From assembly GCA_030615845.1 (NCBI GenBank), contig JAUWYM010000066.1:1-5697 (forward strand): a DNA stretch of 5,697 bases, read 5' to 3'. Made by a program: the position numbers and the translations under genes. Origin of the DNA: Thermoplasmatota archaeon. Lineage in GTDB: Archaea > Thermoplasmatota > E2 > DHVEG-1. Of the stretch, positions 1 to 5,045 are shown piece by piece. How positions within the stretch are numbered: the stretch's first letter is position 1; the number at the start of each line of letters is the position of its first letter. The notes under the pieces are model-generated. The model worked only from the letters and a program-made list of their open reading frames with translations, was not told the DNA's origin and ran no database searches.

Positions 1-534
1 TTCTGCAATATGTTCCTTATCCATTTCTTCTTTTCCTGCAATAGTATGAAATGTTTTATCTGCCTTTGAGCGGAGCTTTATAGTATTTCTCAGATTTTTT
101 ACAATGCCTGTAATATCAATTTGCGGTGGTACTGGCTTAGGCATCTTCCCTCTTGGACCAAGTACAACTCCAAGTGTTTTACCAATGGTAGGCATAAGAG
201 GTGCTTCTGCAATAAAAAAATCATGTTCATCGACAATCTTTTTAAACTTCTTTTTATCACCAGCAAGATCCTCAATATCTTCAGGCTTAATCAACAGATC
301 CACATGTTTCTTTGCTTTAAGTGCAAGTTCGCCGCTTGCAAAAATAGCAATTTTAGATTCTCGTCCTCTGCTATGTGGAAGAATGATTTCCTCGTCTATC
401 CTATTTTTAGCATCTTCTAAATTAATATTTTTTAAATTTATAACTACATCTATATTTTGTTTGAATTTTCTATTTAGCTTTTTAGATTCCTCTAAAGCTT
501 TCTTTACTGCTTCAACTGTTTTTTTGTCTGCCAT
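1..534 (-). CDS. rpl1: Ribosomal protein L1 (uL1), N-terminal 178 codons; 3' end outside window
   Basis: L1 binds 23S rRNA at the L1 stalk beside the ribosomal E site. In several archaea and in bacteria it also represses translation of its own mRNA. The visible protein begins MADKKTVEAVKKALEESKKL, followed by basic residues, RGRESKIAIFASGELA, and the family signature LGPRGKMPKPVPP near residues 124-136. The reading frame is open to the window edge, so about 35-40 C-terminal residues should lie outside. The start is ATG at 534: the N-terminal helix matches the usual L1 start. The ribosome-binding signal is weak (a GATGATGA stretch just upstream). L1 is not preceded by rpl11, unlike in many archaea. 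The gene upstream on the same strand is an HTH regulator, so L1 probably heads its own unit, perhaps L1-L10-L12 as in Methanococcus (inference). The identification is firm. Confidence 0.97.
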   Translation of the reverse strand, partial: MADKKTVEAVKKALEESKKLNRKFKQNIDVVINLKNINLEDAKNRIDEEIILPHSRGRESKIAIFASGELALKAKKHVDLLIKPEDIEDLAGDKKKFKKIVDEHDFFIAEAPLMPTIGKTLGVVLGPRGKMPKPVPPQIDITGIVKNLRNTIKLRSKADKTFHTIAGKEEMDKEHIAE

Positions 535-604
535 TTGTCATCATCAATAAGCTGGTATTTTTAGTTACTCCATAAGATAATGTAGTTCTCGGGAATAATA
601 ACCT

Positions 605-619
605 TATTTATAAAAGTTT
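605..619 (-). promoter_or_regulatory. Archaeal TATA box for the L1 transcription unit
   Basis: On the minus strand this reads CAAACTTTTATAAAT, with a consensus TTTATAAA core at 607-614. Archaeal transcription usually starts about 26 bp downstream of the TATA centre. That predicts a start near 584 and a leader of about 50 nt before the L1 ATG at 534, long enough for a Shine-Dalgarno site or a regulatory structure. The core is palindromic, but only minus-strand genes flank it, so the minus orientation is assigned. Confidence 0.65.
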
Positions 620-646
620 GGTTACCGTATCTCCTATGCAACCCGA

Positions 647-1603
647 TTAAATTCTTTCTATGATGAGGTCTATAACTTCTTCAGGATCCCGGATTTTTTT
701 AAGCTCTTTTTTTGCGATAATGGGAGTACCTTCCACGTTTTTCTTCTTTCCACTTTTTTCTGTAAAAACAACTGCATGTCTCTCTGTAATCTTCGATATG
801 CTGCTGACAACTTGAGCTTTTTTAGGAAGTCTATCATCATATTTGTGTACACAGGTGAGAAGAATTTTTTCTTTTTCTGTACTAAGTGCTTCAAACGGGC
901 ATCTTTCCATAGGAATTATTTTATATCCAACGTTTTGAAGAAGAGAAAAAATCTCCTGTTGAAGCGCTTTAATTTGATCAATTTCTTGATGAAGTTGATG
1001 AAGTCTTAGATTAATTTTAATGTGCGGTGTGTTTTTAAAAATGTCAATTGGTGTTGTAATAGCGTCTTCTAAAAGTTCTTCTATTCTATATGCCACTTCA
1101 ACTCGTGCATTCATGCCTTCTTCATACATCCGAACTGTCCGTCGAGATACATTTACATGTCTTGCAAATGTCCCACGGGAAATGTTTTTTTCTCGCCTCA
1201 TTTTACTAAGTTTTTCTTCATCAAGGTTGACATAGAGACCGCCAGGTGCTGCGTATATGTTAATGGGCATTCCTTCAAGTAAATGATTTTTCAGCGTATT
1301 TACCGTTATTGCTTGGATTCCAAATCTGAAATAGACGACATCATCTTCAAGTGGGCCTACCCCGTTTTTCTCGCCGATGAGGAGGGGGCTGGCTTTGAGA
1401 AGGGATGACAACGTTAGCAGTTCTTTTGCAACATCCTTGGAGAGTGAGTCAACATTTGTTAAAACTTTGATGATGAGAAGGGTCTCGTCTCTTCGTGCAA
1501 CTACATCAAAACCTGTAAGACGTATTGAGTATAGCTCCGAGACGTAGAATCCTGCACTTGTTAGGACTTCTCTAATACTTTTGAATAGGTCTGTTCTTTG
1601 CAT
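647..1603 (-). CDS. Archaeal Cro/C1-type HTH transcriptional regulator (COG1395-like)
   Basis: This is a 318-residue cytoplasmic DNA-binding protein of the conserved archaeal family annotated as putative HTH-type transcriptional regulatory protein. Residues 1-120 form an alpha/beta domain with GFDVVARRDETLLIIKV (31-47), reminiscent of a PD-(D/E)xK nuclease core but with Ile where the acidic residue of the ExK motif would sit, so probably not catalytic. The segment YAAPGGLYVNLD (117-128) is typical of the family. The Cro/C1-type HTH covers about 130-165 (RREKNISRGTFARHVNVSRR, then TVRMYEEG). A leucine-rich amphipathic stretch at about 195-225 is probably a coiled coil for dimerisation. The C-terminal domain (about 226-318) resembles the N-terminal one. 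The length is normal for the family. The start is ATG at 1603; the leader seems very short. It is divergent from tiaS and upstream of L1. The target genes are unknown; autoregulation through the shared 50-bp intergenic region is an inference. Confidence 0.88.
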   Translation of the reverse strand: MQRTDLFKSIREVLTSAGFYVSELYSIRLTGFDVVARRDETLLIIKVLTNVDSLSKDVAKELLTLSSLLKASPLLIGEKNGVGPLEDDVVYFRFGIQAITVNTLKNHLLEGMPINIYAAPGGLYVNLDEEKLSKMRREKNISRGTFARHVNVSRRTVRMYEEGMNARVEVAYRIEELLEDAITTPIDIFKNTPHIKINLRLHQLHQEIDQIKALQQEIFSLLQNVGYKIIPMERCPFEALSTEKEKILLTCVHKYDDRLPKKAQVVSSISKITERHAVVFTEKSGKKKNVEGTPIIAKKELKKIRDPEEVIDLIIERI

Positions 1604-1653
1604 TATTAATGAAACTTAAAGTAGTACTTCTATAATATGTTTTTGGTGAAATT
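1604..1653. promoter_or_regulatory. Divergent promoter region with a perfect 11-bp dyad
   Basis: This 50-bp gap separates the starts of the HTH regulator (minus) and tiaS (plus). It contains AAGTAGTACTT at 1619-1629, a perfect inverted repeat with 5-bp arms around one base. It also contains TATAATAT at 1631-1638, which reads CATATTATA on the minus strand. Used as a minus-strand TATA box it would start transcription near 1608, about 5 nt before the regulator's ATG. For tiaS the only TATA-like sequence in position is the weak CTTAAAG near 1615-1621, which would start transcription around 1645. Binding of the regulator to the dyad is inference. Confidence 0.4.
1645..1649 (+). promoter_or_regulatory. 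Shine-Dalgarno-like GGTGA that helps decide the tiaS start
   Basis: GGTGA matches the complement of the archaeal 16S rRNA 3' end (AUCACCUCC). It lies 4 nt upstream of ATC at 1654 and 1 nt upstream of ATT at 1651, and 10 nt from ATA at 1660. No ATG, GTG or TTG lies at a useful spacing in the tiaS frame. The site therefore supports initiation at ATC 1654, unless a base is missing from the sequence here. Confidence 0.45.
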
Positions 1654-2967
1654 ATCTGGATAGGTATTGATGATACTGATTCAACAAAGGGTGGATGTAC
1701 CACGTATGTAGCGAGAGCTCTCATTGAAAAATTAACTAAAAATTATGATATTATTGGTAATCCACGGCTTGTACGGTTAAATCCCAATATTCCTTGGAAG
1801 ACAAGAGGGAATGGCGCCATATCTCTCCAGGTGGGGCTGGGAGGTAAAGAGAAGATAAAAATCGGAGAAATTAATGGTAAGGATGTTTTTTCTTCTGTTG
1901 AATTGCAGGAGGATGTTAATGAATTAGAGTATAAAAAAATAAAAAAAATAGTGAAAGAGACAGTAGAAGAACATGCAAAAGTAGAAGATGAGAATACAAA
2001 TCCAGGTTTTTCTGTTCTTAAAAGACAGCCAGATTTTGAAGTCTACAAGAAGGCGGTTACTCAAGTTGTTTTATTGGATGAAATAACATCTTTGTTAAAC
2101 AAATTGGATGCTGATTTTGAAGGATACAAAAATGGTCGTGGGCTTATTGGTGCTACATCTGCGGTTGCATGGTCTTCTGATTTAGATAAGACATATGAGC
2201 TTATTTCATATAGGCAAAAGAAACGATGGAATACTAAGAGAGATGTTGATACAGAGTCTGTAAAAACAATGGATAAATCGTGCAGAACAACATTTGACAA
2301 TTATGATTATCAAAATAAACATAATAGGGTAGTGCCAAATTCTCCGTGTCCTATTCTCTATGGCATTCGAGGAGATGATGTTGAAGAGTTGATGCAGGCT
2401 GTATCTATTGTTAGGTCCGAACCTGTTGACAGCTGGCTTATTTTTGAGACAAATCAAGGAAGTGATGATCATCTTCAGAAAAAAAATATTGAAGACATAC
2501 GACTATATCGATCAGTAATAGTAGAAGGCGCTGTCATTCACAACCCCTATACTCTTGACGGTGGTCACGTAATTTTTACAATCAAAGATTCTACAGGAAC
2601 AATTGATTGTGCTGCCTATGAACCAACAAAAGAGTTTAGAGATATTATAAGAGAGCTATCTATTGGAGACGTTGTCGAAGTGTATGGGGGATTAAGGGAG
2701 AATCCTTTAACGGTAAATATTGAAAAAATAAATATACAATATCTAAAAGATGTTGTTGAAAAAATTGAAAACCCAATATGTCCAAAATGTGGAAAACATA
2801 TGAAGTCCAAAGGAAAAGATCAAGGCTTTAAATGTAAGATCTGTGGTATCAAAAGTGATAAGCCAAAACTGCGACAAAGACAACGAATGATTCGCACTGG
2901 CTTTTATGAAGTTCCAGTATGTGCCCGAAGGCATCTTAGCAAACCATTAAAAAGAGTTAGTAAATAG
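1654..2967 (+). CDS. tiaS: tRNA(Ile2) 2-agmatinylcytidine synthetase TiaS, apparent non-canonical start
   Basis: TiaS uses ATP to attach agmatine to C34 of the CAU-anticodon tRNA-Ile, so that it reads AUA rather than AUG. Counting ATC 1654 as residue 1, the protein has 437 residues, about the usual size. Residues 2-17 (WIGIDDTDSTKGGCTT) are the N-terminal kinase signature; a Thr after the Cys corresponds to the autophosphorylated Thr18 of Archaeoglobus TiaS. LVRLNPNIPWKTRGNGA follows (37-53). DENTNPG (112-118), RGLIGATSAVAW (162-173) and a CPILYGIRGD/TNQGSDDH module (232-273) come next, then an OB-fold (about 289-364) that binds tRNA. A zinc ribbon has Cys376, 379, 394 and 397 (CxxC-x14-CxxC), and the end is ARRHLSKPL. 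The frame is open back to a TAA at 1633, but the first ATG/GTG/TTG is GTG 1831 (residue 60), which would remove the catalytic signature. I set the start at ATC 1654 from homology and from the GGTGA upstream; ATT 1651 or a one-base indel are alternatives. Confidence 0.93.
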   Translation: MWIGIDDTDSTKGGCTTYVARALIEKLTKNYDIIGNPRLVRLNPNIPWKTRGNGAISLQVGLGGKEKIKIGEINGKDVFSSVELQEDVNELEYKKIKKIVKETVEEHAKVEDENTNPGFSVLKRQPDFEVYKKAVTQVVLLDEITSLLNKLDADFEGYKNGRGLIGATSAVAWSSDLDKTYELISYRQKKRWNTKRDVDTESVKTMDKSCRTTFDNYDYQNKHNRVVPNSPCPILYGIRGDDVEELMQAVSIVRSEPVDSWLIFETNQGSDDHLQKKNIEDIRLYRSVIVEGAVIHNPYTLDGGHVIFTIKDSTGTIDCAAYEPTKEFRDIIRELSIGDVVEVYGGLRENPLTVNIEKINIQYLKDVVEKIENPICPKCGKHMKSKGKDQGFKCKICGIKSDKPKLRQRQRMIRTGFYEVPVCARRHLSKPLKRVSK

Positions 2968-4077
2968 TTATCTAAATCTAAGAAACTCTGCCATAGTGTC
3001 TTCATTAATTATTTCTGTTTGTCCATCTATTGTGATATATCCAGAACAATGCATATGATAACGCCAGTAATTAATAAAACCAAATTTTCTGAAGTGATGA
3101 AGCCCTGTGACTTCCATATTTACATTGAGATGAATATTTTTATAATTAATTCGTAATGTAAATGAGTTTGGAATAATTTTTCCATTGCTAAATCGTAAAT
3201 CATTTGGAACAAGTTTGATAGAGTTAGAAAGAATACTTGTGTACTCCCCGTCTTTTTTGTTGATTACTGCAAATGGGCGTTCTGAAATTCTTGTGATTTT
3301 GATATCTGCCCATGTTATTGTATACGTAGAAGAATCGATTTTTCCCCAGTACCATCCAAAATTTACACCTGTAGATGCTGTGACTTCCCAGTTATGATCG
3401 TGATACCCAGTTCCAGATGCATCCATCTCAATACCATTCATCGTTAGAATCCCAGTAACTTCTGCTCTTGGAAGAACGACAGCCCACCATCCAATTCCAG
3501 GAGTCAGTCCCTTCCAACCCTTTGTTTTACCAACAAATGTGAAATCAACAGATATGTCCTTAGTTTCAAGGTTAAGAAGATATATCCAATCTCCAGTATT
3601 TTCATCGATATATCCTCTCATGATCTCTTTTCCATTGATTCGTATTAATGGTTCAGTAGTTGATGCAAAGATTTGATCTTTTAGATATCTCTGATGGCTG
3701 TTTGAAACAATGTCTCCATCTTTATACACATTAATACCAGTCATAAAAAGAGCTCTATTCAACACATTTAAAACTTGTATGCTTATCTGTACGCTAAAAC
3801 CGTTGTCAAGAGATGCGTCAAAGTACCACCATTCGTAGGAATGAAGTCCTTTTGATCCATGAAAAGCGTCATCTTCTAACTTGATATCAACGGGCTCAAA
3901 TAAAAAATCATCAAAAATATTGTCTTCGTTGCTTTGATCAATATCAGCTACTTTATTTGAATAGCTTTGAACTCGATTTGAAAAATTTAGTTTAGGTATA
4001 TGAAATGATGAAACATTTCCGGCCATTATAAAAAGACACAAAAGAACGGTAATTAGAATTATTGTTGCTTTCTTCAT
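2968..4077 (-). CDS. Secreted CrtC/AttH-type lipocalin-like protein
   Basis: This is a 369-residue protein with a Sec-type signal peptide: KK at 2-3, hydrophobic residues 5-19 (TIILITVLLCLFIMA), and likely cleavage near 24. The Cys at 14 is inside the hydrophobic stretch and is not a lipobox. After a low-complexity acidic linker (about 44-70), the family hallmarks are HGSKGLHSYEWWYFDASLDN (73-92), PGIGWWAVVLP (193-203), GTGYHDHNWE (222-231) and WRYHMHCSGYITIDG (338-352). These indicate the double lipocalin-like fold of carotenoid 1,2-hydratase (CrtC), AttH and fungal Diels-Alderases. Those relatives hydrate or cyclise hydrophobic polyenes, but the substrate here is unknown and no carotenoid genes are nearby. 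The start ATG at 4077 gives the signal peptide directly, with a purine-rich GGGGA 6 nt upstream. The gene ends directly against tiaS on the opposite strand. The family is fairly sure; function is not assigned. Confidence 0.75.
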   Translation of the reverse strand: MKKATIILITVLLCLFIMAGNVSSFHIPKLNFSNRVQSYSNKVADIDQSNEDNIFDDFLFEPVDIKLEDDAFHGSKGLHSYEWWYFDASLDNGFSVQISIQVLNVLNRALFMTGINVYKDGDIVSNSHQRYLKDQIFASTTEPLIRINGKEIMRGYIDENTGDWIYLLNLETKDISVDFTFVGKTKGWKGLTPGIGWWAVVLPRAEVTGILTMNGIEMDASGTGYHDHNWEVTASTGVNFGWYWGKIDSSTYTITWADIKITRISERPFAVINKKDGEYTSILSNSIKLVPNDLRFSNGKIIPNSFTLRINYKNIHLNVNMEVTGLHHFRKFGFINYWRYHMHCSGYITIDGQTEIINEDTMAEFLRFR

Positions 4078-4107
4078 ATCTTTTCCCCATTTACTATTGC
4101 CGACGTA

Positions 4108-4118
4108 TTATTTAAATC
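4108..4118 (-). promoter_or_regulatory. TATA box for the lipocalin-like gene
   Basis: The minus strand reads GATTTAAATAA, with the AT core centred near 4113. A start about 26 bp downstream would fall near 4087, giving a leader of about 10 nt before the ATG at 4077. GGGGA in that leader is a weak ribosome-binding candidate. The leader is short, as is common in archaea. Confidence 0.5.
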
Positions 4119-4181
4119 TTTAGCGATATTTTCTAAAAAAATGATGTAATAATTTATTTTGAGATGATTAATATTCAATCG

Positions 4182-4195
4182 TAATATTTTTTAAG
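4182..4195 (+). promoter_or_regulatory. Possible TATA box for tRNA-Gly
   Basis: TAATATTTTTTAAG lies 31-44 bp before the mature tRNA 5' end. With a start about 26 bp from its centre the primary transcript would begin near 4215, with a short leader to be trimmed by RNase P. The match is only moderate. A second AT stretch (TTTATAT at 4219-4225) is too close to the tRNA to serve. Confidence 0.35.
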
Positions 4196-4225
4196 GGATT
4201 ATTGCTTCATGGTTTCAATTTATAT

Positions 4226-4298
4226 GCGGGTGTGGTGTAGCCTGGTATCACTTAAGCTTGCCAAGTTTATAACTCGGGTTCAAATCCCGGCGCCCGCA
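4226..4298 (+). tRNA. tRNA-Gly (anticodon GCC)
   Basis: The 73 nt fold as a full cloverleaf. The acceptor GCGGGTG pairs with CGCCCGC (one T-G wobble), with discriminator A73. The D arm GTG...CAC contains AGCCTGGTA. The anticodon stem TAAGC/GTTTA (one G-T) carries the loop TTGCCAA, giving anticodon GCC at 34-36, which reads GGC and GGU. The T arm TCGGG-TTCAAAT-CCCGG has a T-G closing pair. CCA is not encoded: TAG follows A73. There is no intron. Confidence 0.96.
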
Positions 4299-4304
4299 TA
4301 GATC

Positions 4305-4309
4305 TTTTT
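4305..4309 (+). terminator. T5 run ending the tRNA-Gly transcript
   Basis: TTTTT begins 6 nt after the discriminator base. A short T run directly after the gene is the usual archaeal termination signal. No hairpin is needed or seen. Confidence 0.5.
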
Positions 4310-4366
4310 GTCATTTAAACAGTTTTATTATGATGAGTCTAGTCTTATTATATGATAGTAGGCAAA

Positions 4367-4432
4367 CATGTAATTATGCAGGTGTTTGTGCATGTAACTA
4401 TGCAAGTGAATATGTAGATAATTATCCATAGG
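4367..4432 (+). repeat. Three phased direct repeats upstream of the winged-helix gene (24-bp period)
   Basis: CATGTAATTATGCAGGTG (4367-4384) and CATGTAACTATGCAAGTG (4391-4408) match at 16 of 18 positions and start exactly 24 bp apart. A third, weaker copy begins at 4415 in the same phase (11 of 18). Its core TAATTATCCA (4419-4428) aligns with TAATTATGCA (4371-4380) and TAACTATGCA (4395-4404). The second copy contains a perfect dyad, TGCAT-6 nt-ATGCA (4389-4404); the first retains CAT-6 nt-ATG. The set ends just before the TATA box of the downstream regulator, which suggests operator or activator sites, perhaps for that protein itself (inference). Confidence 0.7.
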
Positions 4433-4437
4433 CGAAT

Positions 4438-4449
4438 AATTTATAAAAA
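4438..4449 (+). promoter_or_regulatory. TATA box of the winged-helix regulator gene
   Basis: AATTTATAAAAA contains the consensus TTTATAAA at 4440-4447. Transcription should begin near 4470, so the mRNA leader would be only about 8 nt to GTG 4478 or 17 nt to ATG 4487. AGGG at 4471-4474 is a possible ribosome-binding element for the ATG. Confidence 0.65.
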
Positions 4450-4477
4450 GGAAGCTGCATTCCCTTATTCAGGGCAA

Positions 4478-4819
4478 GTGGATGGGATGCAGAACGAAGA
4501 TACTTTAGAAAGCTCTTTTACTACAAAAAGACCTCTTGCTATCAGGGCACTACGGAGAAGTAATATTAGAAAGAAAGTAGCTGAATATCTTTTTGATATC
4601 AGTCCTACCTGTAGTTATACCTCTGAGATTGCGTATCATGTAGGGGCAACTTCTTCCAATGTGATTGGTGCTTTAAGAGGCATGAATTCCAGATATCGCG
4701 AGGAAGAATCACTTATTACTCTTGAGCTAGTTGAAGAAAAAAGCGGAGGAAAAAACATAAGACTGTATGCTCTCACTGATTTTGGAAAAGAAATAATAGG
4801 AACAATAAATAATAGATGA
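4478..4819 (+). CDS. Small archaeal winged-helix DNA-binding protein
   Basis: This is a cytoplasmic protein of 113 residues, the size of a single winged-helix domain. Residues 18-40 (beginning RPLAIRALRRSNIRKKVAEY) form a basic first helix. SYTSEIAYHVGATSSNVIGA (46-65) is the helix-turn-helix, continuing into LRGMNSRYREEESL. LELVEEKSGGKNIRLYALTD (82-101) is the beta wing, followed by a final helix, FGKEIIGTI. This pattern matches a common archaeal family of predicted ArsR-like regulators; I do not recognise a named member. There is no metal-binding Cys cluster (only Cys45), so metal sensing is unlikely. The start could be GTG 4478 or ATG 4487 (MQNEDT), three codons later; the conserved domain begins well after either. 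Three phased repeats and a TATA box lie directly upstream, so autoregulation is likely. Target genes are not evident. Confidence 0.8.
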   Translation: MDGMQNEDTLESSFTTKRPLAIRALRRSNIRKKVAEYLFDISPTCSYTSEIAYHVGATSSNVIGALRGMNSRYREEESLITLELVEEKSGGKNIRLYALTDFGKEIIGTINNR

Positions 4820-4827
4820 TAAAACCG

Positions 4828-4873
4828 TTTTTTGAGTTTTTTTGCGTTTAGCTTTGTATATGTTTTGTTTTTT
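4828..4873 (+). terminator. T-rich archaeal terminator after the winged-helix gene
   Basis: Three T runs follow the stop codon at 4817-4819: T6 at 4828-4833, T7 at 4837-4843 and T6 at 4868-4873. Repeated T runs without a hairpin are the standard archaeal intrinsic terminator. The last run is followed by A6 (4874-4879), which serves as a T6 run on the other strand. Confidence 0.65.
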
Positions 4874-4965
4874 AAAAAATGTAACAATAGGAAGGAAGAA
4901 TAGAGGGGGGAAAAGAGGGTTTTTTCCAGACAAAAATGAATTGTTCTTCCCTTCCTAGTTGTTGT
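4874..4965 (-). terminator. Long stem-loop plus T6 run, probable terminator of nog1
   Basis: Bases 4881-4900 can pair with 4944-4965. TAGGAAGGAAGAA (4888-4900) pairs with TTCTTCCCTTCCTA (4944-4957) with one bulged C. AACAA (4883-4887) pairs with TTGTT (4959-4963) after one bulged G, and two G-T pairs extend the base. The loop holds a second hairpin, GGAAAAGA (4909-4916) with TTTTTTCC (4920-4927). Read on the minus strand, the hairpin is followed at once by ATTTTTT (4880-4874), about 80 nt after the nog1 stop. That resembles a hairpin-plus-U-tract terminator. A small structured RNA or a decayed mobile-element palindrome are alternatives. Confidence 0.5.
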
Positions 4966-5016
4966 TGTATCTAAAATGATGTAAGGTTTTAAGTTCATTT
5001 TTGGCAGATACGCATG

Positions 5017-5030
5017 TGCATATATATGCA
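5017..5030. repeat. Perfect 14-bp palindrome TGCATATATATGCA
   Basis: The palindrome lies in the non-coding gap between two convergent genes, 16 bp beyond the nog1 stop. Its arms TGCAT/ATGCA are the same as those of the dyad at 4389-4404, but with a 4-nt rather than 6-nt spacer. No T run follows on either strand, so it is not an obvious terminator. It could be a protein-binding site or a short RNA hairpin; its function is unknown. Confidence 0.45.
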
Positions 5031-5045
5031 GCTAATAGTACGTCT

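Noticed and set aside
104..550. Plus-strand open frame of 148 codons
   Set aside because: It is antisense to ribosomal protein L1, whose minus-strand frame has clear family motifs; the plus translation is Ser/Phe-rich with no recognisable domain.
1831..2967. tiaS starting at GTG 1831
   Set aside because: This would remove the conserved GIDDTDS kinase motif and RLNPNIPWKTRGNGA, although both are intact in frame upstream.
4020..4077. Lipobox in the lipocalin-like protein
   Set aside because: The only Cys in the signal region (residue 14) is in the middle of the hydrophobic segment and lacks the preceding lipobox pattern.
4367..4432. Phased repeats as a CRISPR array
   Set aside because: The period is only 24 bp with no room for spacers, copies are imperfect, and no cas genes are present.
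4889..4919. Purine-rich tract with G6 as a G-quadruplex
   Set aside because: Only G6 and one G3 run are clear, not four suitable runs; pairing with the downstream pyrimidine tract explains the sequence better.
4936..4974. Tiny Cys-rich plus-strand frame beginning ATG AAT TGT
   Set aside because: It has 12 codons, no ribosome-binding site, and lies within the 3' arm of the stem-loop.
4636..4998. Minus-strand open frame of 120 codons
   Set aside because: It overlaps the winged-helix gene antisense and runs through the T-rich terminator and stem-loop; the product is low-complexity and unlike any family I know.
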